From Rubrivivax sp. (GTDB taxonomy: Bacteria; Pseudomonadota; Gammaproteobacteria; Burkholderiales; Burkholderiaceae_C), in NCBI GenBank assembly GCA_022842825.1, contig JALHOU010000016.1, forward strand, positions 1 through 41,906: a stretch of DNA of 41,906 nucleotides, in the 5' to 3' direction. Shown in pieces: positions 34,253 through 41,906 of this stretch (the first letter of the stretch is position 1; every line of letters begins with the position of its first letter). The notes below the pieces were generated by a model. It had not been told where the DNA came from, did no database searches, and was given only the letters and a program-made list of their open reading frames with translations. The position numbers were made by a program, and so were the translations under genes.

Positions 34253-36814
34253 ATGAAAGTCACCACTCACCGTCGGCTGCCGGCCCAGTTGGAGGCGGCC
34301 GCCCAGCGGCTCAAGCTCGCGGTGCGGGCTGCGGTCGAGCGCACGATCGAGAGCCTTGGCCTCGCGGCCCTTTCGGCGCCCAACCTGGTGCGGCGTGACG
34401 ACCTGCTTTCGGCGCAGTTCGAGCTCAACCGCAGGAACGCCACGTTCGCGCTCGCGTTCAACGAAGCCTTCGACGAGTGGATTGCGCGCGAGGCGCAGGC
34501 GCCCGGTCCCCAGGCACCCAAGGCCACCAACTGGGACGCGCTCGCGCTCGTCGAGGACCAGGAGGTGGAGCGCAAGATAACCGCCGAGCGCTTTGCGCTC
34601 GACGTCGCCACCGGATGCGAGTGGGAGCTGCGCGAGCTCGACGGCTATGTCGGCTCCCTTCTCGGCCAGGTGGGCGAGACGGCGGTGCGCAACCCGTTGC
34701 GCCCGGAGGTCATCGGCCATGCCCTGATTCGCGGTGTCGCGGCCGTGAGCGAGCGGCCCGAGGTCCGCAAGGTGCTGCAGACCGAACTGGCGCGCTCCGT
34801 CGGCAACGAGCTGCGCACCACCTACGCAGACATCGTGAACCGCATGCGCAACGCCGGCGTGCAACCGCTCTCCCTGGCCGTGCGCCAGCGACAGCAGCGC
34901 GTGCCGGGGGGCGCTCCGGGGGGCGAAAGCGGCCATGTCGGGACCGAGTTCGACACGCTCGGCCGACCGATCGAGCAGCCGTATGGCGGTACCGGCGGCA
35001 GCATGGCCGGGCCGGGCGGTTTCGGCGGCTACCCTGGCCAAGGCGGCACGGGCGGCCAAGGAGGCCGCGGCGCGGCGGGCCATGGAGGTTCGGGTGGTTA
35101 CGGCGGCCCCGGCGGTTACAGCGGTCACGGCGGTCACGGCGGCGGAACCGGCCACGGAGGCTTCGGCGGCCACGCCGGCGCGCGCACCAGCGGCAGCCGC
35201 AGCGGCTACGGCACCAGCGGTTACTCCACTGGCGCCGGCACCAGCCTTGGCCGCAGCACGCGCGGCGGCGCCACGTTGGGCACCGTGGACGCCACGATGA
35301 TGGCGCTGATGCGGCGCCTGGCCGTCAGCAGCCAACCTGCCTTCAGCGGCAATGCCACCAGCTTCGACACCTCGCCGCAGGCGCTGGCGCCCAACGTCAT
35401 CCGCGCCCACCGGCACGAGTTGCGCGAGGCGGCCCGCGGCGCGCTCGACCACCTTGTCATCGACGTCATCGGCGGCCTGTTCGACGCCATCCTGGCCGAC
35501 CCGAAGGTACCGCCGCAGCTGGCGCGCCAGATCGCTCGACTGCAACTGCCCGTGTTGCGAGCCGCCCTCGGCGACCCCAGCTTCTTTGCTTCGCGCCGGC
35601 ATCCGGTGCGCCGCTTCATCAACCGCATCGCCTCGCTCGGCGCCGCCTTCGACGACTTCACTGAAACCGAGGGGCGCGACCTGCTGGCCAAGGTGCGCGA
35701 CCTCGTCAACGACGTCGTCGAAGGCGACTTCGAGCAGATCGAGATCTACGACCTCAAGCTCGCGGCGCTGGAAGAGTTCGCCGGCGAGCTTTCGGGTCGC
35801 AATGCTGCGGCGCACGGTGCCGCGCCGGCTCTGCTGGCGGCCAAGGAAGACGAGGCGCAACTCATCGAGCTCTATGCGCGCCAGCTCGAGATGGACCTGC
35901 GCGGCCTGGCGGCGCCGGAGTTCGTCGTCCACTTCATGAGCCAGGTGTGGAGCCGGGTGCTGCTGCGCACCGCGCTCACGCATGGCGGCGACAGCGCCGA
36001 GATGAAGCGCGCGCGCCAGGCCGGCCTGGACCTCGTGCTCAGCGTCCAGCCCAAGCCGACGCCGGCGCACCGCAAGTCCTTCCTGGCCGGCCTGCCCAAC
36101 ATGATGCAGGCGCTCAACATGGGCCTGAACCTCATCGGCTGGCCCGAGGGCGAACGGCGCGCCTTCTTCGGCCAGCTGATGCCCTCACACGCCGAGGCGC
36201 TGAAGGCGCCGTCGTCGCGCATGCTCGACATCAACCTGATGGCGCGCCAGGTCGACGGCGCGCTCGCCAAGCCGGTGCCCTCGCGCGAGAGCCTCGGCGC
36301 GCCGGGCATGCAGCTGCCGGTGCTGAGCGAGGAGATTGTGCTGCCGAACCTCTCGGCCGAGGAAGCGCGCCAGATCGGCCTCGTCGACGAGGCTTCGATC
36401 GACTGGAACGGCAAGGTCGACATCGATGTCGCGTCGTTCGAGGAGCAGCGCCAGGCGGTCAAGGAAGCCGAGCTTGCGGCGCGGCCGATCGGCCCGCTGC
36501 CGGCACTGGCCGAACCGGTCGAGCCCACGGCCGGCCGCGAGCTGGCCGACCACGTCCAGGTAGGCAATGCCTATCACATGCACCTGGACGACCAGTGGTA
36601 CCGCGTGCGCCTCGTGCATGTGAGCCCGGCGCGCACTTTCTACGTCTTCACGCGCGGCGACCGCCACAAGCGCGCCCACACGCTGACCCACCGCATGCTC
36701 GTGCGCCTGTGCGAGTCGGGCCGGCTGCGCGCGTTCGAGGGCGTGGAGCTCTTCGACCGCGCCACGGCGCGCGCGCGGCAGCATCTCTCGCATCTGGCGC
36801 CGCTGGCGGCCTGA
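34253..36814 (+). CDS. DUF1631-family protein with glycine-rich insert and PilZ-like C-terminus
   Basis: Protein of 853 aa. The N-terminal half (LRLKLAVRAA-type helices; NLVRRDDLLSAQFELNRRN), middle (ARQIARLQLPVLRAALGDPSFF, HPVRRFINRIASLG) and later motifs match the DUF1631 family of Burkholderiales, whose function is poorly known. The last 90 residues (DDQWYRVRLVHVSPARTFYVFTRGDR, HKRAHTLTHRMLVRL) look like the beta-barrel of a PilZ-related domain, so binding of a cyclic dinucleotide or another signal is possible but unproven; I do not see the canonical RxxxR...DxSxxG pair. At about residues 240-342 there is a Gly/His/Tyr/Ser-rich repeat stretch. The ATG at 34253 was chosen as the start; an in-frame upstream codon at 34220 is less likely. 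Confidence 0.85.
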   Translation: MKVTTHRRLPAQLEAAAQRLKLAVRAAVERTIESLGLAALSAPNLVRRDDLLSAQFELNRRNATFALAFNEAFDEWIAREAQAPGPQAPKATNWDALALVEDQEVERKITAERFALDVATGCEWELRELDGYVGSLLGQVGETAVRNPLRPEVIGHALIRGVAAVSERPEVRKVLQTELARSVGNELRTTYADIVNRMRNAGVQPLSLAVRQRQQRVPGGAPGGESGHVGTEFDTLGRPIEQPYGGTGGSMAGPGGFGGYPGQGGTGGQGGRGAAGHGGSGGYGGPGGYSGHGGHGGGTGHGGFGGHAGARTSGSRSGYGTSGYSTGAGTSLGRSTRGGATLGTVDATMMALMRRLAVSSQPAFSGNATSFDTSPQALAPNVIRAHRHELREAARGALDHLVIDVIGGLFDAILADPKVPPQLARQIARLQLPVLRAALGDPSFFASRRHPVRRFINRIASLGAAFDDFTETEGRDLLAKVRDLVNDVVEGDFEQIEIYDLKLAALEEFAGELSGRNAAAHGAAPALLAAKEDEAQLIELYARQLEMDLRGLAAPEFVVHFMSQVWSRVLLRTALTHGGDSAEMKRARQAGLDLVLSVQPKPTPAHRKSFLAGLPNMMQALNMGLNLIGWPEGERRAFFGQLMPSHAEALKAPSSRMLDINLMARQVDGALAKPVPSRESLGAPGMQLPVLSEEIVLPNLSAEEARQIGLVDEASIDWNGKVDIDVASFEEQRQAVKEAELAARPIGPLPALAEPVEPTAGRELADHVQVGNAYHMHLDDQWYRVRLVHVSPARTFYVFTRGDRHKRAHTLTHRMLVRLCESGRLRAFEGVELFDRATARARQHLSHLAPLAA
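34980..35280 (+). repeat. In-frame glycine-rich repeat tract
   Basis: Inside the DUF1631 gene roughly 300 bp encode GG-Y/F/H-x-G-type repeats (for example GGYGGPGGYSGHGGHGG and GHGGFGGHAGARTSGS). The DNA is built from variations of GGCGGT/CAC/TAC units of 9-12 bases, so it is both a protein low-complexity domain and a DNA repeat. It preserves the reading frame. Confidence 0.9.
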
Positions 36815-36861
36815 ACCGCGCCGGGCTACGGGGCAAGGCGCCGCGCGGGGCGGTGCCGGGG

Positions 36862-37875
36862 TCAGCCGATCGTGTCGCGCGCGCTGGCGAGCCGCCGCGC
36901 CCACCTCAGCGCCGCCAGCAGGCTGGCCGGGTCGGCCAGGCTGCGCCCGGCGATGTCGAAGGCGGTGCCGTGGTCGGGGCTCGTGCGTACGAAGGGCAGC
37001 CCGAGGGTGACGTTGACGCCGTCCTCGACCCCGAGATACTTCACCGGGATCAGGCCGTGGTCGTGCGTCATCGCCACGACGAGGTCGAACTCGCCGCGCC
37101 GCGCGCGCATGAACACCGTGTCGGGTGCGAAGGGCCCGCGTGCGTCGATGCCGCGGCCGCGGGCGGCCTGCACGGCCGGCGCGATGAAGCGGATCTCCTC
37201 GTCGCCGAAAAGCCCGCCCTCGCCGGCATGCGGGTTGAGGCCGGCCACCGCGATGCGCGGCGCCGCGATGCCCAAGCCGCGGCCGGCCTCGTGCGCGATG
37301 GCCAGCGTCTCGAGCACCGCGTCGAAGTCGAGCAGCTCCAGCGCCCGCCGCACGGAGACGTGGATGGTGACCAGCACCACGCGCAACTCCTCGTTGGCCA
37401 GCATCATGCGCACCGCGGGTGGCCGGCCGCCTCCGGCCGCGGACAGGGCCTGCAGCATCTCGGTGTGCCCTGGGTAGGGCACGCCTGCGGCGGCCAGGGC
37501 CTCCTTGTGGATCGGGGCCGTGACGAGGGCCGCCGCCTCGCCGGTACGAACCCAACGCACTGCCTGCTCGATGCAGCGTGCGGCTGCGGCGCCGGCGCGG
37601 GCGTCCACCCGGCCCCAGGGCAGGTTGGCCAGTCCCGCGGGCAGGCCGGGCACCGCAAGCACCGGCAGGCAGCCGGGCGGCACGGCAGCCAGGTCGGCCG
37701 GCTCGTCGATCAGCGCCGTCATCGTCGCACCCGCGCGGCGCAGCACGCCCACGTCGCCCGCCACCACCGCGCTGGCGAGCTCGCCACGCGCGAACGCGCG
37801 CACGATGATCTCCGGGCCGATGCCAACGGCATCGCCCATCGTCACGACCAGCGGCTTTGGCGGGGTCGCGGTCAT
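36862..37875 (-). CDS. pdxA: 4-hydroxythreonine-4-phosphate dehydrogenase (PdxA family)
   Basis: Protein of 337 aa, full length. PdxA oxidises 4-phosphohydroxy-L-threonine in pyridoxal phosphate synthesis. Metal and substrate motifs are visible: TAPIHKEALAAAGVPYPGHTEML, LVTIHVSVRRAL, AVAGLNPHAGEGGLFGDEE, MTHDHGLIPVKYLG and FVRTSPDHGTAFDIAG. The N-terminal motif is GDAVGIGPE instead of the usual GDPAGIGPE. It is not next to surA or ksgA, the common neighbours of housekeeping pdxA, so it could be a paralogue. It lies 7 nt downstream of the Nif3-like gene on the same strand, an apparent two-gene operon. The ATG at 37875 matches the family start. Confidence 0.9.
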   Translation of the reverse strand: MTATPPKPLVVTMGDAVGIGPEIIVRAFARGELASAVVAGDVGVLRRAGATMTALIDEPADLAAVPPGCLPVLAVPGLPAGLANLPWGRVDARAGAAAARCIEQAVRWVRTGEAAALVTAPIHKEALAAAGVPYPGHTEMLQALSAAGGGRPPAVRMMLANEELRVVLVTIHVSVRRALELLDFDAVLETLAIAHEAGRGLGIAAPRIAVAGLNPHAGEGGLFGDEEIRFIAPAVQAARGRGIDARGPFAPDTVFMRARRGEFDLVVAMTHDHGLIPVKYLGVEDGVNVTLGLPFVRTSPDHGTAFDIAGRSLADPASLLAALRWARRLASARDTIG

Positions 37876-37882
37876 CGCGGGT

Positions 37883-38632
37883 TCAGGCCGGGTTGTCGAT
37901 GTCGATGAACCGGTGCTCGATGCCGAAGCGGGCGGCGATGTGTTCGGCCAACGCCGGCGCGCCGTAGCGCTCGCTCGCGTGGTGGCCGCAGGCGAGGAAG
38001 GCGACGCCCGTCTCTCGCGCCAGGTGCGCCTGCGGCTCCGAGATCTCGCCGGTGACGAAGGCATCGGCGCCGGCCGCGATGGCGGCTTCGAAGTAGCCCT
38101 GCGCGCCGCCGGTGCACCAGGCGATGCGGCCGAGCGGCCGGCCGTCGCCGGGCACGCACACCGGTGCCCGGCCGAGGGCCCGACCGGCCGCCTCGACGAG
38201 CGCGGCCGCGGAATGCCAGGGTCCGGCCGCGCCGATGAAACCGAGCTCCTGCTCGCCGAAGCGCGCGTCGGCCGACAGCTGCAGCCGCGAGCCGAACTGC
38301 GCGTTGTTGCCAAACTCCGGCTCCGCATCGAGCGGCAGGTGGTAGGCGAACAGGCTCACGTCGTGCGCCAGCAGCCGAGCCACGCGCTCGCGCAGCCAGC
38401 CCGTGAGCCGGCCGTCCTGGCCCCGCCAGAACAGGCCGTGATGCACCAGCAGCGCGTCGGCGCCGGCCTCGATGGCGGCCTCGATGAAGGCCAGGCTCGC
38501 GGTGACGCCGGAGACGAGCCGCCGCACCTCGGCGCGGCCCTCGACCTGCAGGCCGTTCGGCCCATAATCGCGAAAGGCTTCGGGCCGCAAGCGGTCCGCC
38601 AAAGCCCGTTCGACTTCGTTGCGTGTGGCCAT
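37883..38632 (-). CDS. Nif3-like (YbgI) dinuclear metal-binding protein
   Basis: Protein of 249 aa of the Nif3/YbgI family (DUF34), often annotated as GTP cyclohydrolase type 2-like. The true function is unclear, with links to metal handling and damaged-nucleotide hydrolysis. Family landmarks: YGPNGLQVEGRAEVRRLVSGV, the dimetal site ALLVHHGLFW, FAYHLPLDAEPEFGNN, GRIAWCTGGAQGYFEAAI, FVTGEISEPQAHLARE and FLACGHHASERYG. The start at ATG 38632 gives MATRNEVERAL and a normal length. In many Betaproteobacteria it sits beside the DegS-like protease, as here, divergently with a 156-bp gap. Confidence 0.92.
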   Translation of the reverse strand: MATRNEVERALADRLRPEAFRDYGPNGLQVEGRAEVRRLVSGVTASLAFIEAAIEAGADALLVHHGLFWRGQDGRLTGWLRERVARLLAHDVSLFAYHLPLDAEPEFGNNAQFGSRLQLSADARFGEQELGFIGAAGPWHSAAALVEAAGRALGRAPVCVPGDGRPLGRIAWCTGGAQGYFEAAIAAGADAFVTGEISEPQAHLARETGVAFLACGHHASERYGAPALAEHIAARFGIEHRFIDIDNPA

Positions 38633-38788
38633 CGCGACGGATTGTGCCCGCCGTCGCACCTGGTCACGGCAACCGACCAGCGACCTGACGCCGCCGTTCG
38701 ACGACGTTCGACGCCATTGCGCTGTCATTCGCCGCTATCTGCTGCCCGTGCGGGTGGCCTCTCAACCCCACCTTCCCTCCGAGCAAGC

Positions 38789-39985
38789 ATGTGGCGCCGC
38801 CTCTGGCTCGTTTTTGCACAGGCCGTCACCGTGGCCCTGGCGGGTCTCTTTGTCGTCGCGACGCTCAAACCCGAGTGGCTGCCCCGCAACGGCGGCAGTC
38901 CGGTGCTGCCGCTGCCCACTTTGAGCGAGGCACCGCCGCGCGATCCGCGCGCCATGCCGGCCGGCGCCTCGGCGACCACCGCAGCAGGCGCTGCCGCCAT
39001 GCTGAGCTTCAGCCACGCCGCACGCCGCGCCGCGCCGGCGGTGGTGAGCATCACCGCCACCAAGCTCACGCGCAACCCGCATGCCGATGACCCGCGCTTC
39101 CGCTTCTTCTTCGGAGACCGCGGGCCGGCGCCGCAGCAGCAGCTCGGCCTCGGCTCGGGCGTCCTCGTCTCGCCCGAGGGCTACCTGCTGACGAATCACC
39201 ATGTCGTGAGCGACGCCGTCGACATCGAGGTGCAGTTGGCCGACGGCCGCAACACGCGTGCCACGCTCGTGGGCAGCGACGCCGAGACCGACATCGCGGT
39301 GCTCAGGATCGACCTCGGCAGCCTGCCTGTGGTCGAGCTGGCCGACGGCCGCTCGCTGCAGGTGGGCGACGCCGTGCTGGCGATCGGCAACCCGTTCAAC
39401 ATCGGCCAGACGGTGACAGCCGGCATCGTCAGCGCGCTCGACCGCACGCAGCGCGGCAGCTCGCCGTTCCAGAGCTTCATCCAGACCGACGCGGCCATCA
39501 ACCCCGGCAACTCGGGCGGCGCGCTCGTCGACGCGCACGGCAGCCTCGTCGGCATCAACACCGCGATCTTCTCGCGCAGCGGCGGCAACATGGGCATCGG
39601 CTTTGCCGTGCCGGTGCAGACGGCGCGCGAGGTGATGGAGCAGCTCGTGCGCGGCGGCAAGGTCAAGCGCGGCTTCATCGGCGTCGACATCCGCGACCTC
39701 AACGCCGAGCTCGCCGAGAGCCTGGCGCTGCCGGTAAAGGCCGGCGTGCTGATCACCGGTGTGCTCAACGACGGCCCGGCCGCCAAGGGCGGCGTGCGCC
39801 CCGGCGACGTGGTGTTGCGCGTGGGCGACAAGGCGGTGGTCAACTCGGCCGAGTTGCTGGCCGCCGTCGCCGCGCTGGCGCCCGACTCCGAGGCGCAGCT
39901 GGCCTTGCAACGCGGCGCCGAGGCGCTGGTGGTGCGCGTGAAGATCGGCGAGCGGCCGACTGCGGCGCGCACGGCGCCGCGCTAG
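38789..39985 (+). CDS. DegS/HtrA-like periplasmic serine protease
   Basis: Protein of 398 aa. One N-terminal membrane segment (about 6-26, LVFAQAVTVALAGLFVVATL) anchors it to the inner membrane. The trypsin-like domain (about 80-280) has the triad H138 (TNHHVV), D168 (ETDIAVL) and S242 (NPGNSGGALV). A single PDZ domain follows (about 285-385, KRGFIGVDIRDLN...GGVRPGDVV). One PDZ plus an anchor is the DegS/AlgW plan rather than DegP (two PDZ). DegS-type proteases start the sigma-E envelope stress cascade by cleaving an anti-sigma factor, but no RseA homologue is in this window. The ATG at 38789 begins directly before the anchor. Confidence 0.93.
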   Translation: MWRRLWLVFAQAVTVALAGLFVVATLKPEWLPRNGGSPVLPLPTLSEAPPRDPRAMPAGASATTAAGAAAMLSFSHAARRAAPAVVSITATKLTRNPHADDPRFRFFFGDRGPAPQQQLGLGSGVLVSPEGYLLTNHHVVSDAVDIEVQLADGRNTRATLVGSDAETDIAVLRIDLGSLPVVELADGRSLQVGDAVLAIGNPFNIGQTVTAGIVSALDRTQRGSSPFQSFIQTDAAINPGNSGGALVDAHGSLVGINTAIFSRSGGNMGIGFAVPVQTAREVMEQLVRGGKVKRGFIGVDIRDLNAELAESLALPVKAGVLITGVLNDGPAAKGGVRPGDVVLRVGDKAVVNSAELLAAVAALAPDSEAQLALQRGAEALVVRVKIGERPTAARTAPR

Positions 39986-40035
39986 AGGCCTGCCCGGCGT
40001 GGCGCGCAGCCCGTCCCCGCGCCAGGCCCGCCTGG

Positions 40036-40221
40036 CTAGAGCAGGCGCGCCAGCCGCTCGAGGATCAGCACCGCGAAGAACCCGAGTGCGGCGATGAGCG
40101 TCCACTTCAGGACGACGATGCCACGCTTGCGCCACACGACCTGGTGGGTGCCGATGTACATCGCGAAGCACAGCACCGAGGCCACGAGCAGCAGGCCGAA
40201 GACGAGGCGAAAGAGGAGCAT
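40036..40221 (-). CDS. Small two-helix membrane protein
   Basis: Protein of 61 aa with two hydrophobic helices (about 3-23 and 38-58) joined by a short basic loop (QVVWRKRG). It ends in ERLARLL. It lies 42 nt downstream of lpxC on the same strand, consistent with co-transcription. I recognise no named family. A gene of this size and position is plausible after lpxC in relatives. No clear ribosome site is visible. Confidence 0.65.
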   Translation of the reverse strand: MLLFRLVFGLLLVASVLCFAMYIGTHQVVWRKRGIVVLKWTLIAALGFFAVLILERLARLL

Positions 40222-40263
40222 GGTCGAACCGGTGCAGCGGCGCAGGACGCGCGAAGTGGCGGG

Positions 40264-41199
40264 CTACCAGGCCGGCGCCAGATCGGCAAAGCCGCTCGGC
40301 GCCTCGAGTTCGCGCTCGAAGCTCACTACCTCGAAGGCGCTGGCGTCGGCGAGCAGCCTGCGCAGCAGCTTGTTGTTCATCGCGTGCCCGCCCTTGAAGG
40401 CGGTGTAGCTGGCGAGCAGGGGCTTGCCCGCCACCTGCATGTCGCCGATGGCGTCGAGGATCTTGTGCTTCACGAACTCGTCGTCGTAGCGCAGGCCGCC
40501 GGCATTGAGCACCCGGTAGTCGTCGACGACGATGGCGTTGTCCATGCTGCCGCCGAGCGCCAGGCCGCGCGCACGCATCATTTCCACGTCCTTCGTGAAG
40601 CCGAAGGTGCGCGCGCGTGCGATGTCGCGCTTGTAGCGGCCCGAGCCGAAGTCGAAGTTCACCCGCTGCCCTGTGGCGTCGAGCGCCGGGTGATGGAACT
40701 CGATCTCGAAGCTCAGGCGGTAGCCGTGGAAGGGCTCCAGCCGCACCCACTTCAGCGACGCACCCTCGCCTTCGCGCACCTCGACCGGCTTCAACACGCG
40801 CAGGAAGCGCTTGGGGGCGTCCTGCAGAGCGACGCCCGCGCTTTGCAGCAGGAAGACGAAGCTGGCGGCGCTGCCGTCGAGAATGGGCACCTCCTCGCCG
40901 GTGATGTCGATGGCGAGGTTGTCCAGGCCGAGGCCCGCGCAGGCCGAGAGCAGGTGCTCGATGGTCTGCACCTTCGGCGCGCCGGGGTCCCCGCCGGGGC
41001 TGATGGTGGTGGCCATGCGCGTGTCGCACACCGTGTGCGCATTGACCGGGATGTCCACCGGCACCGGCAGGTCGACGCGCCGGAAGACGATGCCCGTGTC
41101 GGGCGCCGCCGGGCGCAGGGTCAGCTCCACCTTCTGGCCGCTGTGCACGCCCACGCCCACGGCGCGCGTGAGGCTCTTGATCGTGCGTTGCTGCAGCAT
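40264..41199 (-). CDS. lpxC: UDP-3-O-acyl-N-acetylglucosamine deacetylase LpxC
   Basis: Protein of 311 aa, full length. LpxC is a zinc enzyme that removes acetate from UDP-3-O-acyl-GlcNAc, the committed step of lipid A synthesis. Zinc ligands are H82 (TIEHLLSA), H245 and D249 ([10 protein letters not shown]). The catalytic residues E81 and H272 (GGHAMNNK) are also present. The start [21 protein letters not shown] is typical. In most relatives lpxC follows ftsZ at the end of the division cluster. Here no ftsZ lies upstream within the 707 bp remaining, so it must rely on a promoter in 41200-41330 or beyond. A two-helix membrane protein gene follows. Confidence 0.98.
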   Translation of the reverse strand: MLQQRTIKSLTRAVGVGVHSGQKVELTLRPAAPDTGIVFRRVDLPVPVDIPVNAHTVCDTRMATTISPGGDPGAPKVQTIEHLLSACAGLGLDNLAIDITGEEVPILDGSAASFVFLLQSAGVALQDAPKRFLRVLKPVEVREGEGASLKWVRLEPFHGYRLSFEIEFHHPALDATGQRVNFDFGSGRYKRDIARARTFGFTKDVEMMRARGLALGGSMDNAIVVDDYRVLNAGGLRYDDEFVKHKILDAIGDMQVAGKPLLASYTAFKGGHAMNNKLLRRLLADASAFEVVSFERELEAPSGFADLAPAW

Positions 41200-41329
41200 G
41201 CCGGGATTGTCCCTGATTGCGCCGAGGCCAGCGGCGTGCGGAGCTGATGCGCCCGTCAAGCGACACCTGCGCGCGGGTGGGTGCGGCGGCGGCAACCGTG
41301 GCACCCTCGGCGCGGGGCAGAGTGGCCCG

Positions 41330-41512
41330 ATGACCTCCACGCCCGGAGTTGCCAACGATCCTACCCTCGGCCCCGGTCGCGGCCAGCCCGCCGAGCACGA
41401 GGTGGTGATCGTCGGCGCCTGCCGGGCTCGTCAACGCCGACGGGCGCGGCCGGGTTCGACGGGCAGCAGTCGGTGGCGCTGCCTGAGCGGGACTTCGATT
41501 TCGGTTGATGCC
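41330..41512 (+). pseudogene. Probable remnant of a flavoprotein N-terminus
   Basis: From the ATG at 41330 the frame reads [11 protein letters not shown]...[11 protein letters not shown], which looks like the first strand of an FAD-binding Rossmann fold (VVIVGAGPAGL). Immediately after GA (41419) one base is followed by codons for AGLVNAD in a shifted frame, as if five bases of a GGCCC-type segment had been lost. Later in a third frame, VALPERDFDFG (up to about 41508) resembles the LVLERD-type end of the fold. Several frameshifts in under 200 bp suggest a decayed monooxygenase-like gene. The rest of the right-hand region (41513-41906) shows no recognisable gene on either strand. Confidence 0.35.
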
Positions 41513-41906
41513 CCAAGGGGCTGGCCCCTGGGGCCCGGGGCCGGCTCAAGCCCCCGGCCGGCGATCGAGGCAGCGATCGACCGGCACCGACCCCATGCGC
41601 AACTCGCGCTGCCCATTCTTCGTCGACGTTGACGCGGTGGCCGGTGGCGCGGCGGGCAGCGAGTCGAACGCCTCATCGTGCGCGCGGCCTTCGCCGCGGA
41701 CCGATGAAGTGTCGCGCCAGCACCGCAGTGCATTGCGACGGGGTCGCCTTGTCCCCACCGCCATGGCAGCCAGCAGGTGCGTCGGCCCGGGTTGGCGCCA
41801 TCATTGGCGGATGTCGACACCTTCGACTCCTTGTACCCCTTCGACCTCCGGCCTCACGCGCCCATGCCGGTGACGACGCTTCCGGCGCAGTCGGTGCCGC
41901 AGCCCC

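Overview
The window is about 42 kb of very GC-rich (visibly around 70 percent), densely packed chromosomal DNA, most likely from a betaproteobacterium of the Burkholderiales (Rubrivivax/Leptothrix/Ideonella-type lineages). The reasons are the petA-petB-petC-sspA-sspB block beside mscL, a DUF1631 protein, a PVWY-type cytochrome b, and an lpxC / dciA / M23 peptidase / secA / argJ gene set of the kind that follows the cell-division cluster in this order. I see no transposase, integrase, CRISPR array or rRNA. One tRNA gene, tRNA-Thr(TGT), is present.

Layout. 1-3139 (minus): a partial exported protein, an exported HbpS/GlcG-like protein and a FixJ/NarL-type two-component pair, with a candidate operator between them. 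3315-5941 (plus): a translationally coupled TldD/PmbA(TldE) pair, then a conserved exported protein (6197-7081). 7214-9908 (minus): an MFS exporter and argJ. 10050-17016 (plus): a lipoprotein and two large secreted subtilisin-like (S8) proteases, each preceded by a related leader sequence and followed by its own terminator. 17149-20489 (minus): a small lipoprotein tied to the end of secA. 21024-22577 (plus): an M23 peptidase. 22620-27086 (minus): a probable three-gene operon of an alpha/beta hydrolase, a large spermidine-synthase-like membrane protein and an exported isoaspartate-methyltransferase-like protein. 27326-28933: a second M23 peptidase, back to back with a probable dciA. 28985-33518 (minus): tRNA-Thr, sspB, sspA and the cytochrome bc1 genes. 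33679-36814 (plus): mscL and a DUF1631 protein with a glycine-rich insert. 36862-38632 (minus): a pdxA-like gene and a Nif3-like gene. 38789-39985 (plus): a DegS-like protease. 40036-41199 (minus): a small membrane protein and lpxC. 41200-41906: no intact gene; a probable flavoprotein remnant.

How the parts fit. Much of the window concerns the cell envelope: protein export (secA), peptidoglycan hydrolysis (two M23 proteins), lipid A synthesis (lpxC), osmotic safety (mscL), periplasmic quality control (DegS-like), respiration (bc1) and stress proteolysis adaptors (sspAB). The most accessory-looking stretch is the roughly 7 kb S8 protease cassette, which separates secA from argJ, two genes commonly close together in related genomes. 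The lpxC and dciA genes, also usually near neighbours, are likewise separated by the pet/ssp/mscL/degS block. The best candidates for something undescribed are the shared leader of the two proteases, the paired TldD/TldE operon beside the two-component system, and the hydrolase/spermidine-synthase-like/exported-methyltransferase operon.
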